A stretch of DNA of 64,000 nucleotides from Nemania diffusa (taxonomy: Eukaryota; Ascomycota; Sordariomycetes; Xylariales; Xylariaceae): NCBI GenBank assembly GCA_038501195.1, contig JBBPUQ010000007.1, positions 2,209,501-2,273,500 of the forward strand, written 5' to 3'. This document shows, in pieces, positions 1-11,983 of the stretch (position 1 is the stretch's first letter; every line of letters begins with the position of its first letter). The notes beneath the pieces were generated by a model, which worked only from the letters and a program-made list of their open reading frames with translations, did no database searches and was not told the DNA's origin. Made by a program: the position numbers and the translations under genes.

Positions 1-2338
1 AATTGAAGAAGTTTTCAGGCGAAACCTTCGGGATTGACGCCTATGGCTGGTTGCATCGAGGCGCCATTTCATGTGCCATTGAGCTTGCTCAGGGCAAGCC
101 AACTCGAAAGTAAGACCATAATCTCGCACTGGAAATATTTCGAGGATATCGTTTCTTACACTCCACATTAGATATGTCGATTTCGCCATGAACCGTGTTC
201 GGATGTTGAAGCATTTTGGTGTCACTCCGTACCTTGTTTTTGACGGGGATTTTCTTCCTAGTAAAGCCGCCACGGAGGCTTCACGCTCGAAGCGGAGGGA
301 AGAGGGTAGAAAACTGGGTCTGGAGTTGCTCAAGGCAGGAAAGCCTTCACAGGCCCACCAGGAGTTACAAAAGGCCATTGATGTTACCCCTGAAATGGCT
401 CGTCATCTAATTGAAGCGTTGAAGAAAGCAGATGTTCCTTACGTTGTAGCGCCGTATGAAGCCGACGCTCAGCTAGTTTATCTTGAGCGCCAGGGAATCA
501 CTAGTGGCATCATTTCGGAGGATTCGGATTTGTTGGTCTTTGGTGCTAAACGACTGATCACGAAACTGGATCAATATGGGCAGTGCGTCGAGATCAACCG
601 CCGAGACTTTAATGCGTGTCGTGAGGTCTCGTTTGTCGGTTGGGATGATAAGCTGTTTAGACAAATGGCGATATTGAGTGGGTGCGACTACCTTGAGAGC
701 ATTCCTAGTTTGGGACTGAAGACGGCGCATCGATTGCTTCGAAAGCACAAAACAGTTGAACGGATTATACGAACACTTCAGTTCGAGGGCAAACACCGTA
801 TTCCGGCGGATTACTTAAAGCTGTTCCGCCAAGCGGAGCAGACCTTTTTGTACCAATGGGCTTTCTGTCCAACGTCGAAACAACTCGTAAACCTGAGTAC
901 TCTCCCGTCTGACCTCAGCCCGGATCAACTTCCTTTCATCGGATCTTTTGTAGAGCCCCAGCTTGCTCAGCAGATTGCTACGGGAAATGTTAACCCCATC
1001 ACAAAGCAAGAGATCGTTCTTGGCACGATTCCTTCCCCAAGGAAACGCACTGCATCTACCGCCAACCGCAGCAACGGCATCCAGACACAGAGCCCTCGAG
1101 ATACGCCCAAAAAGCCGATCAATGCATATTTTAAAGACCACCGCCGCATACCTCTTGCCGAAATGGACGTGAACTGTTTTCATGTTAAGTCTGAAAATGT
1201 AACTAGAGAAGGCATCCAGCCGATCGTATTCCCACTTCCGAGACCTTACATCGACAGTACTCAATCAATGGCGTCTGGTCCATCCCGTACCTATATCAAC
1301 AGAGACGGGGGTTCGTCACGTGCACTGCGTCGACGGACAGAACCTGTTTCGAATTTACTCACAAACGATGGAATGTCTTTGACATCAAGCTCGCGTCGAA
1401 AAACCACTGGACCTGAAGTAAGAGTTTCTCACCCTGATAACACCGCAGCTGGGCTTAACCCTCGGCCGCCTAAGAAGGCACGCCTCTGTGACGATGATGC
1501 GGCATTGGAGCTAAACCTTGGCAAGGAAAAAAGCAGATTCTTCTCGCCGAATAGTTGGAAAGCCCGAACGACGGCAAAGGGAGAGGGTTACCTTATGTCG
1601 GATGACTCGGTAGAGGAAGCATTGAGAGAGCTTCCTGATGTGGAGGGTTGGCCTAAACAATCGGATCGCCGAAAGACGATTGCGGTATTCGAGAGTGACT
1701 GCTCCCAGCCAGGCGGATCAGGCGCCCCTAAGGATGACGAAAAAGCTGGACCAAGTAGTGCATCGGATCTGGCATATGAACAATCCGGAACTATCATTCC
1801 TGATACTCCCCCAAAATCTGCCTTCGATCGCTTCACTTATATTAACAACGCGCCTCCTCGTACTTCGCAATCAACCAGGCTATCACGGAGGCAAAGCTCG
1901 ATATCATCTACTCGGAGCTCCCTAATTTCTTTGACGCCCATCTCGGCCCCCTCAAGCCAGCCGACTACTGCCAGGACGACCCCAGCTGCAACCCCAAGGC
2001 TTACGCCGTTACAGCAACTTGAACGGAAGGCTCTCGGCCAGGATAGGGAATCACCAACGTCGAAATTCGCAGTCCCTAGAGCCCCTAAGCGCTCTAGTCT
2101 CGGTCGGCTGAGCCTCGACTTGATTCCAATCAACCCTGCGTTTGTGCCCCTGCCGTCAGTCGACGTAGCAGAGTTAGAAATGCTGAATGGACCTATTGGT
2201 AGCGAGGATCTCTTGGTGCCTGAGAGTGAGACGGAGGAACTAGAAGCAGCGGTGGAACTCGAGAGCATCAACCCGACTGGAAGGCAGACGAGTCGTAGGA
2301 CCATGGACTTATCACGGTTTATGTTTGCTTTAAGCTGA
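1..2338 (+). CDS. EXO1: Exonuclease 1 (Rad2/XPG family), 5' partial
   Basis: 5'-3' exonuclease and flap endonuclease acting in mismatch repair and double-strand-break end resection in the nucleus. The window opens inside the first coding part (frame from base 3). A 62-nt intron lies at 110-171 (donor GTAAGA, acceptor TTAG), and the second exon runs from 172 to the stop at 2338. The XPG N and I domains occupy roughly the first 290 visible residues. The metal-binding acids are all present in the motifs FGIDAYGWL, LVFDGD, YEADAQL, SEDSDLL and SGCDYL, followed by the GLKTAHRLL helix-hairpin region. The C-terminal ~450 residues are low-complexity and poorly conserved, as usual in fungal EXO1. About 757 residues are visible; by family comparison I infer that only around 15-20 N-terminal residues are missing. 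No frame damage is seen. Confidence 0.93.
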
Positions 2339-2745
2339 AGCATGGCGCAAGGGGTATTGTTTTCGGCGTTAAAATGGCGCAAAAATGTGTCTATAGGGTT
2401 CGGAGGTGCATAACGGCGGCGTTTGGTTCAGAATTCAGTCTACATCATGATATTGAGAGAGCCTCAGATGTACTCTGCCAGCACCCGACTGGTACCCAGT
2501 AGTTACATCCCCGGCAAATTTATGAAGTATATTTATACGTTGATGGTATTAGTGTAACTGCACAGATGTTCAGGAGAGGTTAGAATACTGTGCAAGCTGT
2601 GGTGTCGTCTGAGGGCCTGCAGCGTACATACCACTTATAGTGCAATAGTATCTTACCACTCGTTGCATTAATACATCTAGGTAAGCCCTGACTTGACATT
2701 CAAATGATGTGGAAGCGATGTGTGTCAGTAGGTACCTATTGGATA
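2339..2745. other. Intergenic, 3' flank of EXO1
   Basis: No convincing coding or RNA gene. It ends at the GTACA target site of the LTR element. Confidence 0.6.
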
Positions 2746-2750
2746 GTACA

Positions 2751-2953
2751 TGTTAGAAATATAGGGGGTAAATTAGGCCCTATAATTAAGCCCTGTAAAG
2801 ATCTAACCAGAAGGGGGGTCCCTTCTGTTTCAAGGGGTTCTACCCCCCTACTTATTTTGTATACTAGAAAAAAATCTCTTCGAATAATAAAAATACATAT
2901 ACTAAAATAATATACTAATTAATCTGATCAATTTAAAAAGCTTATTTTTAACA
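2751..2953. repeat. Left LTR
   Basis: 203 bp. It starts TGTTAGAAATA and ends with the mutated TATTTTTAACA. The outer half keeps G/C runs (around 2764 and 2812-2849), while the inner half has become almost pure A/T. It aligns to the right LTR without gaps, and the differences I checked are all transitions. Confidence 0.92.
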
Positions 2954-3162
2954 ATTAAAAGTTTCATATATTTTTCAAGCTTTAACTAATAGCTATTTAT
3001 AACGAAATAATAGCTAAATCAATTAATTAAAATAGCTATAAACAATTTTACTTTTTTATTTATTAATAAAATCAAAAGTTTTTAGCAAAAATATTATAAC
3101 TAAAAATTAAAAAGTTTATTTAATGTAAAAACAAAATCTTTTAAATTATAAAAAACTTTTTA

Positions 3163-3324
3163 AAATCACAAAGCTTTTAAAATTTAATTTTATAAACTAC
3201 TTTTTAAAGATTTTTTAAATCACAAAGTTATTAAAATCTAACTTTGTAAAATATTCTTAAAAAATCTTTTAAATTATAAAGCTTTTAAAACTTTATTTTA
3301 TAAACTACTTTCTAATTAACAAAA
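3163..3324. repeat. Degenerate 54-bp tandem repeat, about 3 copies
   Basis: Units start at about 3163, 3217 and 3271 with the shared core AAATYAYAAAG and a later TATAAACTACTTT-like block, giving a period of exactly 54. A period divisible by three would fit a repeat inside a former reading frame of the retroelement, but RIP has erased the frame. Confidence 0.6.
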
Positions 3325-6300
3325 TTATAAAAACTAAAAATGTTATTTTTGACTTAAAAGTTTTATAATATAATTTTCTGAAAATAAAACTAACTGTTTT
3401 AAAAACTTATTATAAAATATTTAAACAAATAAATCTACTGACTTAATCTTTATAGATTTATATAAAAAAACAAAAAAAATTATACTTTTATTAATAAATA
3501 CGAACATTAAAAATATATTTATCGAAAAAATAAAAACTTTGCTAGCAGTAATAAAAAAATCACGCTTTTGTTAACAAATACCGGTATAAAAAACATATTT
3601 ATAAAAAAAATAGAAAATATATTTATTAAAAAAATAAAAAAAAAAAACTAAAATCTAGAAACATTTAAATCGGCTGTTAAAAAACTTAATCGTTTTTTGT
3701 TAAACTTGCTATAAAAACTCTATTCTACTTCTTTATATAAAGTAATACCAAAAGCTATTTTATATACTTCTATTAAACCAACTAGTCAAAAAATTAACTT
3801 TTTCAAAAACTTATAAGATTAAAAATCCAATCTTTATATTAAAGTAATACTTTATAAAAGCTGCTAAAAAGCTATATTTAAATTTTAAATACTTAAATAC
3901 TGCAATAAAAACATATAATAAATTGATTAAAGCTAAAACTAATAATAAAATGTTTTTATTGCTATTTTAATTTCTAAAAAAGATCTAAACAACAAAAAAA
4001 AAACAGCTAATTTATTAAAAAAACTAATAACAAAGCTAAAAAAAAAAAAAAGCTATCAATTAATTAAAAAGATTTACTGCTACTGCTAAAATTTTATAAA
4101 GATTTAAAAATTTATTTAATAAATAACTTATTTATTAAAGCTAAAAAAGTTATTTAAAAAGCTACAAAAAATTGAAAGCAAAACTTAAAAAAAAAGAATA
4201 AAAAAAAACTTTATAACTAAACAAAAAAGCAGTAAAAACTATGTTTATTTACTATACTTACTTTAACTAGAAAGTTTACTTTGATTAAAAAGTCTACTAG
4301 TTAAAAAATTCAACTATTTTAAACTTAAAAAATAACTTATATATATTTAATTAAATAAGTCGATTTATTATTGCTTAAATAGCTAATTTAAAAAATTATT
4401 TATATATTAAAAATTTTATTTTTTTAATTTTAGCTTATAAAAATATAAATATTTCAAAGATTAAAAAGATCAAAAGTAATAAAACTATATAATGTAGCCT
4501 ATATTAAAAAAATCGCTATTAATTTGATATTTTAAAAAATATTTAATAAACAAAAAATTTAACTTTAAATATTAAAATCGATTTAATTAGTTTATTTATT
4601 TCTAACGATTAAATAATAACTTTTTAACAAATAAAAAAAAACTTACACTTTTATTTTAATAGAAAGGTTTTTTAAGCTTTAATAGCTATTGCAGCTAAAA
4701 ATCTATATAAAAATATTTTTAAGCTATAAAAAGTTTATAAAAAATTTATAAAAAGTTTATAAAAAATTTACAAAAAACTTTTAACTACTTTATAGCTTTT
4801 TAAAACATTATATAGTTTATAAAAATTACCGCTTTTAATAGAAAAAACTAACAAGCTTGCTAAAAAAAATAAGTTTTTTATTAATTTTTTACAAACTTTT
4901 TTATATTAATAATATAATCTTTGTTTATAAAAAAAAGCAAAAAGAAAAAGCTTTAATTAATATATAAAAATAATTAAAAACTGTAGAAAGCTTTTATTAT
5001 AGCTTTTATAAACTTTTTATATCAAAAAAATTAATAAATTAAACAAACTTATTACTAAATTAAAAACTTTTATAAAAATATAAAAATATTTACTATATAG
5101 CAAAATTACAAACTAAGCTTTGATATATTTTTATTAAAAAATCGATTCAAATTTATATATTGCTATAATAACTTGACTTAATATTGCTTTCAAAACCTTT
5201 AAGCTAGCCTTAAATATTATACCCTTTAATATAAAACAAAACACTATATCTTTTTATATAAAACAAAGTACTATATTTACTAATTACTTTTTTGCTAATA
5301 ATACTTTAAACCGCAAAATTTTATAAGCTTATATAATAACTCTGTTTAAAAATATAATAAAATAAAAAAGCTATAAAATAAAACACTGTTATTATAACAG
5401 CTGAAGTAAAGTTTTTAGCTATATTTTAAACTTTAAAAAAAAGCTTGTTTATAAATCGGCTTTTTAAAAAACTAAGCTTTAAACTAAAAAAATATATATA
5501 TATAATAATCTAATATAATAACTAATAAACAATAAAACTAATAAACAAAAAAATAGTAGTTTTAAAAACTTGCTTATAAATAATATAATTAATAATAGTT
5601 TTATTAAAAACTTTAGAAAAAAAAAAATAAAAAGCTTTAAAACAATTAAACTTAATCGATATGAAAAAAAAGTTGCAAATAAAACAACTGAAAAAAGTTA
5701 CTAACAAAAATCTAAAAGCTTTAAAAAAAAGCTTTAAAAAAAAAAAGTCAACAAGCTATTAAATTAAACCTATAGCTTTTAAATCGATTTTATAGCTTTT
5801 AAATCAATTAATATAAACTAAAACTAATATATAGCTTTTAAATCAATCAAAAATATAATAAAAAAGCTAAAGCTAAATTAATATACTATTAAACCATTTA
5901 CTTATTCAAATATATATATTTATTATTTTGCTATATTATTAAATTATTTTAATTAATTAAAAATACAATAAAACGCAATAAAAAATCAACAAAAAAAGTC
6001 AGTATATTTTTAAACTGCTTACTTATTTAAATATTAACTAGTTATTTTACTGATTTACTTATTACTTATATTATAAATATTACTAAAATATCACTAATAT
6101 TAATTATATAAAATCACAAAAGCTTTATTATAATAACAATTAATAGCTTTAAAAATATAATAACAATATAAAAAACATTTATTAGTTGCTATTTCGATTA
6201 TATAAATCAATTTTTATTTAAAGCGTTATTTTTAAATTTTAAAAGCTAGTTAAAAATACTTTGAAAATATTAACACTTTTAAAACTATTATTAAATAAAA

Positions 6301-6368
6301 TTAAAGTTTATTTTAAGCTTTATATATTAATTAAAGTAATACTTTAAAGGCCTAGCTCTGCAAAAGTA

Positions 6369-6571
6369 TATTAAAAATATAAAAAATAAATTAAGCCTTA
6401 TAATTAAGCCCTGTAAAGATTTAACCAGAAAGGGGGTCCTTTCTACTTCAAGAGGTTCTATCCTTTTATCTATTTTATATGCTAAAGAAAAATCTCTTCA
6501 AACAACAGGAACACACACACCAGAATAATACACCAATCAATCTGATCAATCTAAAAGGCTTATTTCTAACA
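6369..6571. repeat. Right LTR
   Basis: 203 bp. It starts with the mutated TATTAAAAATA and ends with the intact TATTTCTAACA. Here the inner (left) end is A/T-converted and the outer (right) end keeps CACACACACC-type sequence, which mirrors the left LTR. Confidence 0.92.
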
Positions 6572-6576
6572 GTACA

Positions 6577-8257
6577 CCCACACGTACGCTAAATTTACAG
6601 TACAATAAGCGTGCGTAGGTTATGGCTAGTCGCGTTTAGTCAGACATTCCCGCCCACTACCCATGTACTGCGTATGTAGTTAGTTTAAACTTGCCAATCC
6701 CTACCTACTTACTCGCCACTTACTGAGTATACTCTTTTCTTTTCATTGTTCGACTTACGCATCGGTATTCATTCCATATACGGTTTTCTTTTTTTCGCTT
6801 TTTTTGAGGCGGTAAACATGGTGTGATCCGGGCCTGCCGCTTTGCCAACGGATCTGTTGCGTCACTAATGTGGGACTCGGGGACCCATCTTAGTGGCTGC
6901 ATAAAACTTCTTGTAGGTACCTCCTAGCTCCCATCTAATCTACTTCTTAGTGTAAGGTATAGACTTAAGTATGAGGTATCTACGGATGACACCCTCCTGA
7001 CTGCTCGCCTGACACCCACAGCCTGCCTCTGGTGTACCCGCGTGCCCTCCTCTTACAGGGTACCTAAGGTAGGTACCTAAAAAATAGTGCTGTAGAACCT
7101 AGCAGGAATTCCACTGGGTACCTAAGCTGCTGAAAGGGGCAAATCAACCAATCTACTCTGTAGCCTATCTAGACAGCCCTCATGTCATACCATCCCACCT
7201 TCATCTACCTAGTCTACATACTCAGCACCCAACCTACCTAGATGTTTCCTATCTCTATACCGTCTATCATCTCTCGTCATCACCAACGTCGCCTCGTGGT
7301 AGTTGCAGGCAACAAATGGTATCCAGACGGGGCAGCGTTGTCATGCAGTTGTTTTCCCTTTCCTTTCCTGTTGATTTCTTTTCCTAGCCGCCCTGAGGCC
7401 TTCTCTGATTGCTAGGGAGGTATTACGTGTTATAGTACTTATATATACCACTTAACACATCAGCATTGTAGAAATCACTCCACCAGCCACTCATAGCCAC
7501 TCATAGTCAGTCATCCACGCATCCGCAGCATCCACCCTGAGGTCCTCTTAACGCCTACCTACTGTACATTACATACCTACGCATACTCTTGTACTTGTAC
7601 CTACTCCGCCATTATCCATTATCAGCATTCTAGCACTCTTCGTGACCAACAGCTTCCTCTCCCTCCATCCCTACCCCCTCACTCCTCCTGCCCCTACGTA
7701 CAGTATCGGTCGCCGTGCATTCCTAGTATGATTAAATCTTGCTACTCTAGTGCGGGTAGGATCGAGAAGCCAAATGATATAGTAAACAACCTGACACTCG
7801 AGTCCATACTCGCCTAATATTCTCAGCCCTCGCCATCCCCCCGCGTCTCTCCGACCCACGGTACGGTCCACGGTCTCATCGGTCATCACGCAAGAGGCAA
7901 AGACAGAAAAGGCTTACATTTTCTTGCCACCAACCCACCAGCCACCTTCCTGTCACCATCGTCGTCGTCGCCATCGCCACCACCACTACCGCCGTCGCAT
8001 CACCCTCGCCAACCTCGCCAACCTCGATCTCAACGGCCAGATCGGTCAGTGGCTTCGTCACACAAGCACGTCTCGCAATCGGCGAGCGTCACCGTTGTCC
8101 CCCTCCCCCCAACGACACAATTCCTCCCATCACGAGAAAGCGCAAAGCCGCTGAGGCGACGGTGTCATCCTCATCCACTCCCGACGCCCTCCCCAACAAG
8201 CGAGTCCTCGCCTCAGCAGCTTCAGCCTCCGCAGCCCCTCCAACCCCCGTCACAGGC
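6577..8257. other. Intergenic, upstream of the RBR ligase gene
   Basis: No gene supported. It contains several GGTACCT/TAGGTACC words (near 7040-7080 and 7120), and a C/T-rich leader before the next gene. An in-frame ATG at 8162 could add 32 residues to that gene. Confidence 0.5.
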
Positions 8258-10094
8258 ATGGACTCGGATGAGGACTTTGCGTCCAATATGTCAAGCGACG
8301 ACGATATAATGCAGGAAGACACGGACAACGATTTATCCGCTGCTGAAGAAGGTTCGCATCTCCGTCCTGTTCCAATTCTATATATGTATGTGTATATATG
8401 TATACATATATATACACATATATACTCCCCCGCAGCATGCCATGCCATCTGCCTACTGGATTTTACCCCCGCTGCTAAGACGTCTCCCTATGGTCTTGTC
8501 ATCTACGAACTTCTTTCTTCTCGTCTCTGTAATTAACACATCTAACTCTAGATTACGATGTCTTCGATGACCAGCCTGACCATGATCCTGACATTGCCCC
8601 GTACAAGTCCGACAAGAAGAAGGGCGCCGTTTTCGACATCAGCTACCAAGTGTATGATCCCGGCGACATTCGACGACAACAGGACGAGATGATTGATGAG
8701 GTTAATATGATATTGGAAATGAGGAAAGAGGATGCTGCTATTATGCTGCGCTACTTTCGTTGGAACAAGGAACGACTGATCGACGACTACATGGACAATC
8801 CCTCCAAAGTCCTAGAGGCTGCAGGCCTGGGACCCAGCGCCTCAGAACCCCCGAAACTAGAGGCAGTCCCTGGATTCGTGTGCGACATATGCTGCGAGGA
8901 CGAAGCTGGCCTTCTCACCTTCGCTATAAAGTGCGGTCATCGATACTGTGTCGATTGCTACCGACAATATCTAGCCCAGAAAATACGCCAAGAGGGCGAG
9001 GCGGCCCGGATTCAATGCCCTGCCGACGGGTGCCATAGAATCATAGATTCACGTTCATTGGACCATTTGGTAACCATGGACTTGAGAGACCGTTACCGGG
9101 AGCTGCTCAACCGCACCTTTGTGGAGGATAAGGACACGCTGAAATGGTGTCCGGCACCTGATTGCACCAACGCTGTCGAGTGCGCTATCAAAAAGAAGGA
9201 CCTGGATAAGGTTGTACCTACAGTGGCGTGTAACTGTGGCTATCGCTTCTGCTTTGGTTGCATTCTTAGCGACCACCAACCCGCCCCTTGCGAGCTTGTA
9301 AGGAGGTGGTTGAAGAAGTGCGCCGACGACAGCGAGACGGCAAATTGGATATCTGCAAACACGAAAGAGTGCCCGAAATGCAACTCGACGATCGAAAAGA
9401 ACGGTGGTTGCAACCACATGACGTGTAGAAAGTGCAAGCACGAGTTCTGTTGGATGTGCATGGGCCTGTGGTCGGAGCATGGTACTAGCTGGTACAATTG
9501 TAACCGGTTCGAGGAGAAGAGTGGCACGGATGCGAGAGACGCCCAAGCGAAGTCGCGGGTTTCCTTGGAGCGCTACCTACACTACTATAACCGCTATGCA
9601 AACCACGAACAGTCGGCGCGCCTGGATAAAGATATCTATCAAAAAACAGAAAAGAAGATGGTACAGTTACAAACAGCGTCTGGCATGTCGTGGATTGAGG
9701 TTCAGTACTTGAACACGGCTTCTCAGGCTCTACAGACGTGTCGACAGACTTTGAAGTGGACATATGCTTTTGCCTTTTACCTTGCTCGAAACAATCTGAC
9801 AGAGATCTTCGAGGATAACCAAAAGGATCTGGAACTAGCCGTCGAGGCGCTCTCAGAGATGTTTGAGAAGCCTATATCGGAGCTTGCCGACACGAAACTA
9901 AAAGTGGATATAATGGACAAGACTGCCTACTGCAATAAACGTCGCGTGATTCTACTCGACGACACAGCCGACAACCTGGCCAATGGTAAGTTGATGCTGT
10001 ATCCTTCCTCGGTGGCACTCCTACTAACACGCAAGATGCAGGTCGCTGGTTCTTTAATGTAGACCTTAAAAGCGCTACAAGTGGCCGGCGTTAA
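8258..10094 (+). CDS. HEL1: RBR-type E3 ubiquitin ligase, ariadne family
   Basis: RING-HECT hybrid ligase that takes ubiquitin from an E2 onto its own cysteine before passing it to substrate; yeast Hel1 and animal ariadne/HHARI are the relatives. Exons 8258-8351, 8552-9985 and 10042-10094 give 526 aa. Introns are 200 nt (unusual donor GTTCGC) and 56 nt. Acidic N-terminus (MDSDEDF), then a UBA-like segment (~residues 75-115). RING1 starts at CDICC (Cys142), the IBR follows with CNCGYRFCFGC, and RING2 begins at CPKC with the expected catalytic cysteine at about residue 318 in NGGCNHM. The C-terminal ariadne domain follows (~350-510). The last exon restores the end NLANGRWFFNVDLKS; reading through the intron would give a false C-terminus. 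I chose the ATG at 8258 because the acidic start is typical. The in-frame ATG at 8162 is the alternative. Confidence 0.92.
8378..8425. repeat. TA/TG/CA dinucleotide microsatellite
   Basis: Alternating TATATATG/ATACAC tract of about 48 bp inside intron 1 of the RBR ligase gene. It is likely length-variable and accounts for most of the intron's unusual size. Confidence 0.8.
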
Positions 10095-11158
10095 CGACGC
10101 ATCGCATTGTAATGAATACTTGAGTAGATAGACGGGCGATATCATGGCTGAAGTATGCGATAAGGGTGAATATAAGCATTTAGTTTATCTTGTCTGTTAT
10201 TTGCAACACGGTATAGAGTATATGACTTTTTTTTTCGGCCTGCACTGCTACTGTTAGGTAACCTCGCTACGTTGTGCCTGCATAGATCTATGACACACAG
10301 CACCGATGTTTCCCAGGATAGCAGATCGGGTAACACAAAGGAATTGTGGCGTCAGCGATCACCCCGAGAGAAGGACTACATAAATAGATTGTTTCGAAAT
10401 AAGATAGATATTGTAATTAAACAACCACCACCCCTCAGCATAGTCCAAATGGGAAACAAAATACACTCGAGAGTTGAGCTATATATATACGTGGTCCATT
10501 GTACTTGGAAATTTAGAAGGCGATTTGATGGCACATGTAAATCACGTCTTTAACTAGGTACCTATGTATAACATGGTGTTGTCGATATAGAATATTTAGA
10601 TGGTACATATGTAGGTAGGGGCTCAAGTGTTGCCGTGCTCATTAGTGCAAACAAGGGTGGGTTGTGTAACTGGGGAAATCCATGGTACTCATTGTCATTT
10701 GATGATATATCGGGTGAAAGTACGTGCACACTACCATACGATGGATCGGACGAACGCATGGAGAAGCGGAACTACAAAGAGACTTGGGCGTGAAGTGACG
10801 TTACACGTGGGCATGTGTAACGCGATCGGAAATAGCATGCGGCGTAGTTAATAGGATGGTCGCGGTACGGCGAAATCTAGATTGTTTGTTTGAGTCGAGA
10901 ATCGGAGGCTTGCATGAATTGCTTTTGAGTCGGGTGAATGGGGCGAAACACGGAAACGAAACACGTGGAGAGGACCGGCAAGTCTCTATGCATTTCTAGA
11001 CATCGGGACAGTATACACGCTTGCTCTAATGCATAAGATAGCTAGGACATAGGTGGCCGGCCATAACCCAGACCCCTTCACTTTGACGCGCCAACAACAC
11101 TTCCTGGTCTGCATCCTGCATACGAGTCCTGAGGCTCAGGGGTTGCCCCTCCAGGGCC
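10095..11158. other. Intergenic between convergent HEL1 and peroxiredoxin genes
   Basis: It holds the 3' ends of both convergent genes. No supported gene; scattered short frames lack family signal. A TAGGTACCTA word lies near 10555. Confidence 0.5.
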
Positions 11159-11983
11159 TTAACTCAAAACCTTCTCGGCCATCGAGACTGCAGGGTGAGG
11201 GGTTAAGGTCAGCACCAATTGAGTTTTGCCCGCTATCCAGGGCACCAATCAGGGAGGAAGGGAGGCAGGGAAAAGGGGGTGGAACTGACCATCGGTGCCG
11301 GTGTTGTCGGGCTCGACGTGTACGGACTTGACCTTGCCGCCCTCGATGACGAGGGCGTAGCGCTTGGCGCGCGTGTGCCCGAAGACGGGGATCACGTCGA
11401 AGCCGAGATCCAGGGCCTTGGTGAAGGCGCCCGTGGGGTCCGCCAGGAACCGGATCTGCGCAAACTTGTGAGCACCCATCCCTCCCCCTCCCCCTCCCCC
11501 TCTCACGGAATGCGCTCTGGACTTACACCCGACATCTTGGTGGGGTCGAGCTGGTCGCCCCAAGCCTTCATGCTATCAACCCGTCAGTCAGCTCATCCAA
11601 TAATTCGCTCGCTGCCGCGCACTACTGCCCCCCTCCCCCTCACCCGCGGATAGGGAAGGCACTCACACGAAGGCGTCGTTGACGCTCACGACGAAGACCT
11701 GCCCGGCGTCGGCGATCTTGGGGTGGTTGATGTAGCTGGGCACGTGCGTCTGCGAGCAGGCGCCCGAGAAGGCCGCCGGCACGCCGACGATGACACCCTT
11801 GTCGACGCCCGTGCCGTACGCCTTGGCGAGGCTCACCTTGTTCCCCGGCGAGCCCTCGTGGAGCTCGATGTCCGGCACGGCGTCGCCCACCGCCACGAAC
11901 GCGCGCGGCGTGCTGTGGAACTGGCGGGTCGCCGTCGCTAAGGGGCGGGACATGGGCACGCGGCGGAGAGCGCGGAATGCCAT
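11159..11983 (-). CDS. Mitochondrial Prx5/PMP20-type peroxiredoxin
   Basis: Thiol peroxidase that reduces hydrogen peroxide and organic peroxides. Four exons on the minus strand (11667-11983, 11527-11572, 11290-11455, 11159-11187) give 185 aa. All three joins keep phase, and the last small exon supplies the conserved end VSMAEKVLS. The N-terminal ~30 residues (MAFRALRRVP, then QFHSTPRAF) are rich in Arg/Ser/Ala without acids, as in a mitochondrial presequence. The peroxidatic cysteine is Cys76 in PAAFSGACSQTH. No second cysteine appears in the reconstructed protein, so it should be a 1-Cys enzyme resolved by glutathione or another thiol. The core is clearly more GC-rich than the flanks. It belongs to the same superfamily as the fungal allergen Asp f 3, which is peroxisomal; no SKL-type end is present here. 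Confidence 0.9.
11480..11500 (-). repeat. C-run tract; G-quadruplex motif on the transcript strand
   Basis: On the plus strand, runs of 3, 5, 5 and 5 C are separated by single T. On the transcribed RNA of the peroxiredoxin gene this reads G5-A-G5-A-G5-A-G3 within intron 2 (11456-11526), a canonical four-tract quadruplex pattern. Confidence 0.7.

Larger units (their letters stand above)
2751..6571. mobile_element. RIP-inactivated LTR retrotransposon, 3.8 kb
   Basis: Two 203-bp direct repeats (2751-2953 and 6369-6571) bound an internal region of 3415 bp. The ideal LTR ends form an 11-bp perfect inverted repeat, TGTTAGAAATA / TATTTCTAACA. GTACA occurs immediately outside both ends (2746-2750 and 6572-6576) as a 5-bp target-site duplication. 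The interior is extremely AT-rich, and its C and G residues survive mostly in contexts such as AGCTT, which is the pattern RIP leaves. No open frame of retroelement size remains, so Gypsy or Copia cannot be assigned and the orientation is unknown. The interior is short for an autonomous element, so it may have been deleted or non-autonomous before mutation. Direct observation: repeats, ends and target duplication. Inference: RIP and retroelement class. Confidence 0.93.

Noticed and set aside
5522..5707. 61-codon Phe/Ile/Lys-rich frame in the AT-rich element
   Set aside because: Composition is simply that of A/T-flooded DNA, with no motif. It is a chance frame in RIP-mutated sequence.
2746..6576. 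DNA transposon or mitochondrial-DNA insertion as explanation for the AT-rich block
   Set aside because: The two 203-bp direct repeats with TG..CA-type inverted ends and a 5-bp GTACA duplication identify an LTR element. No mitochondrial genes or transposase are visible.
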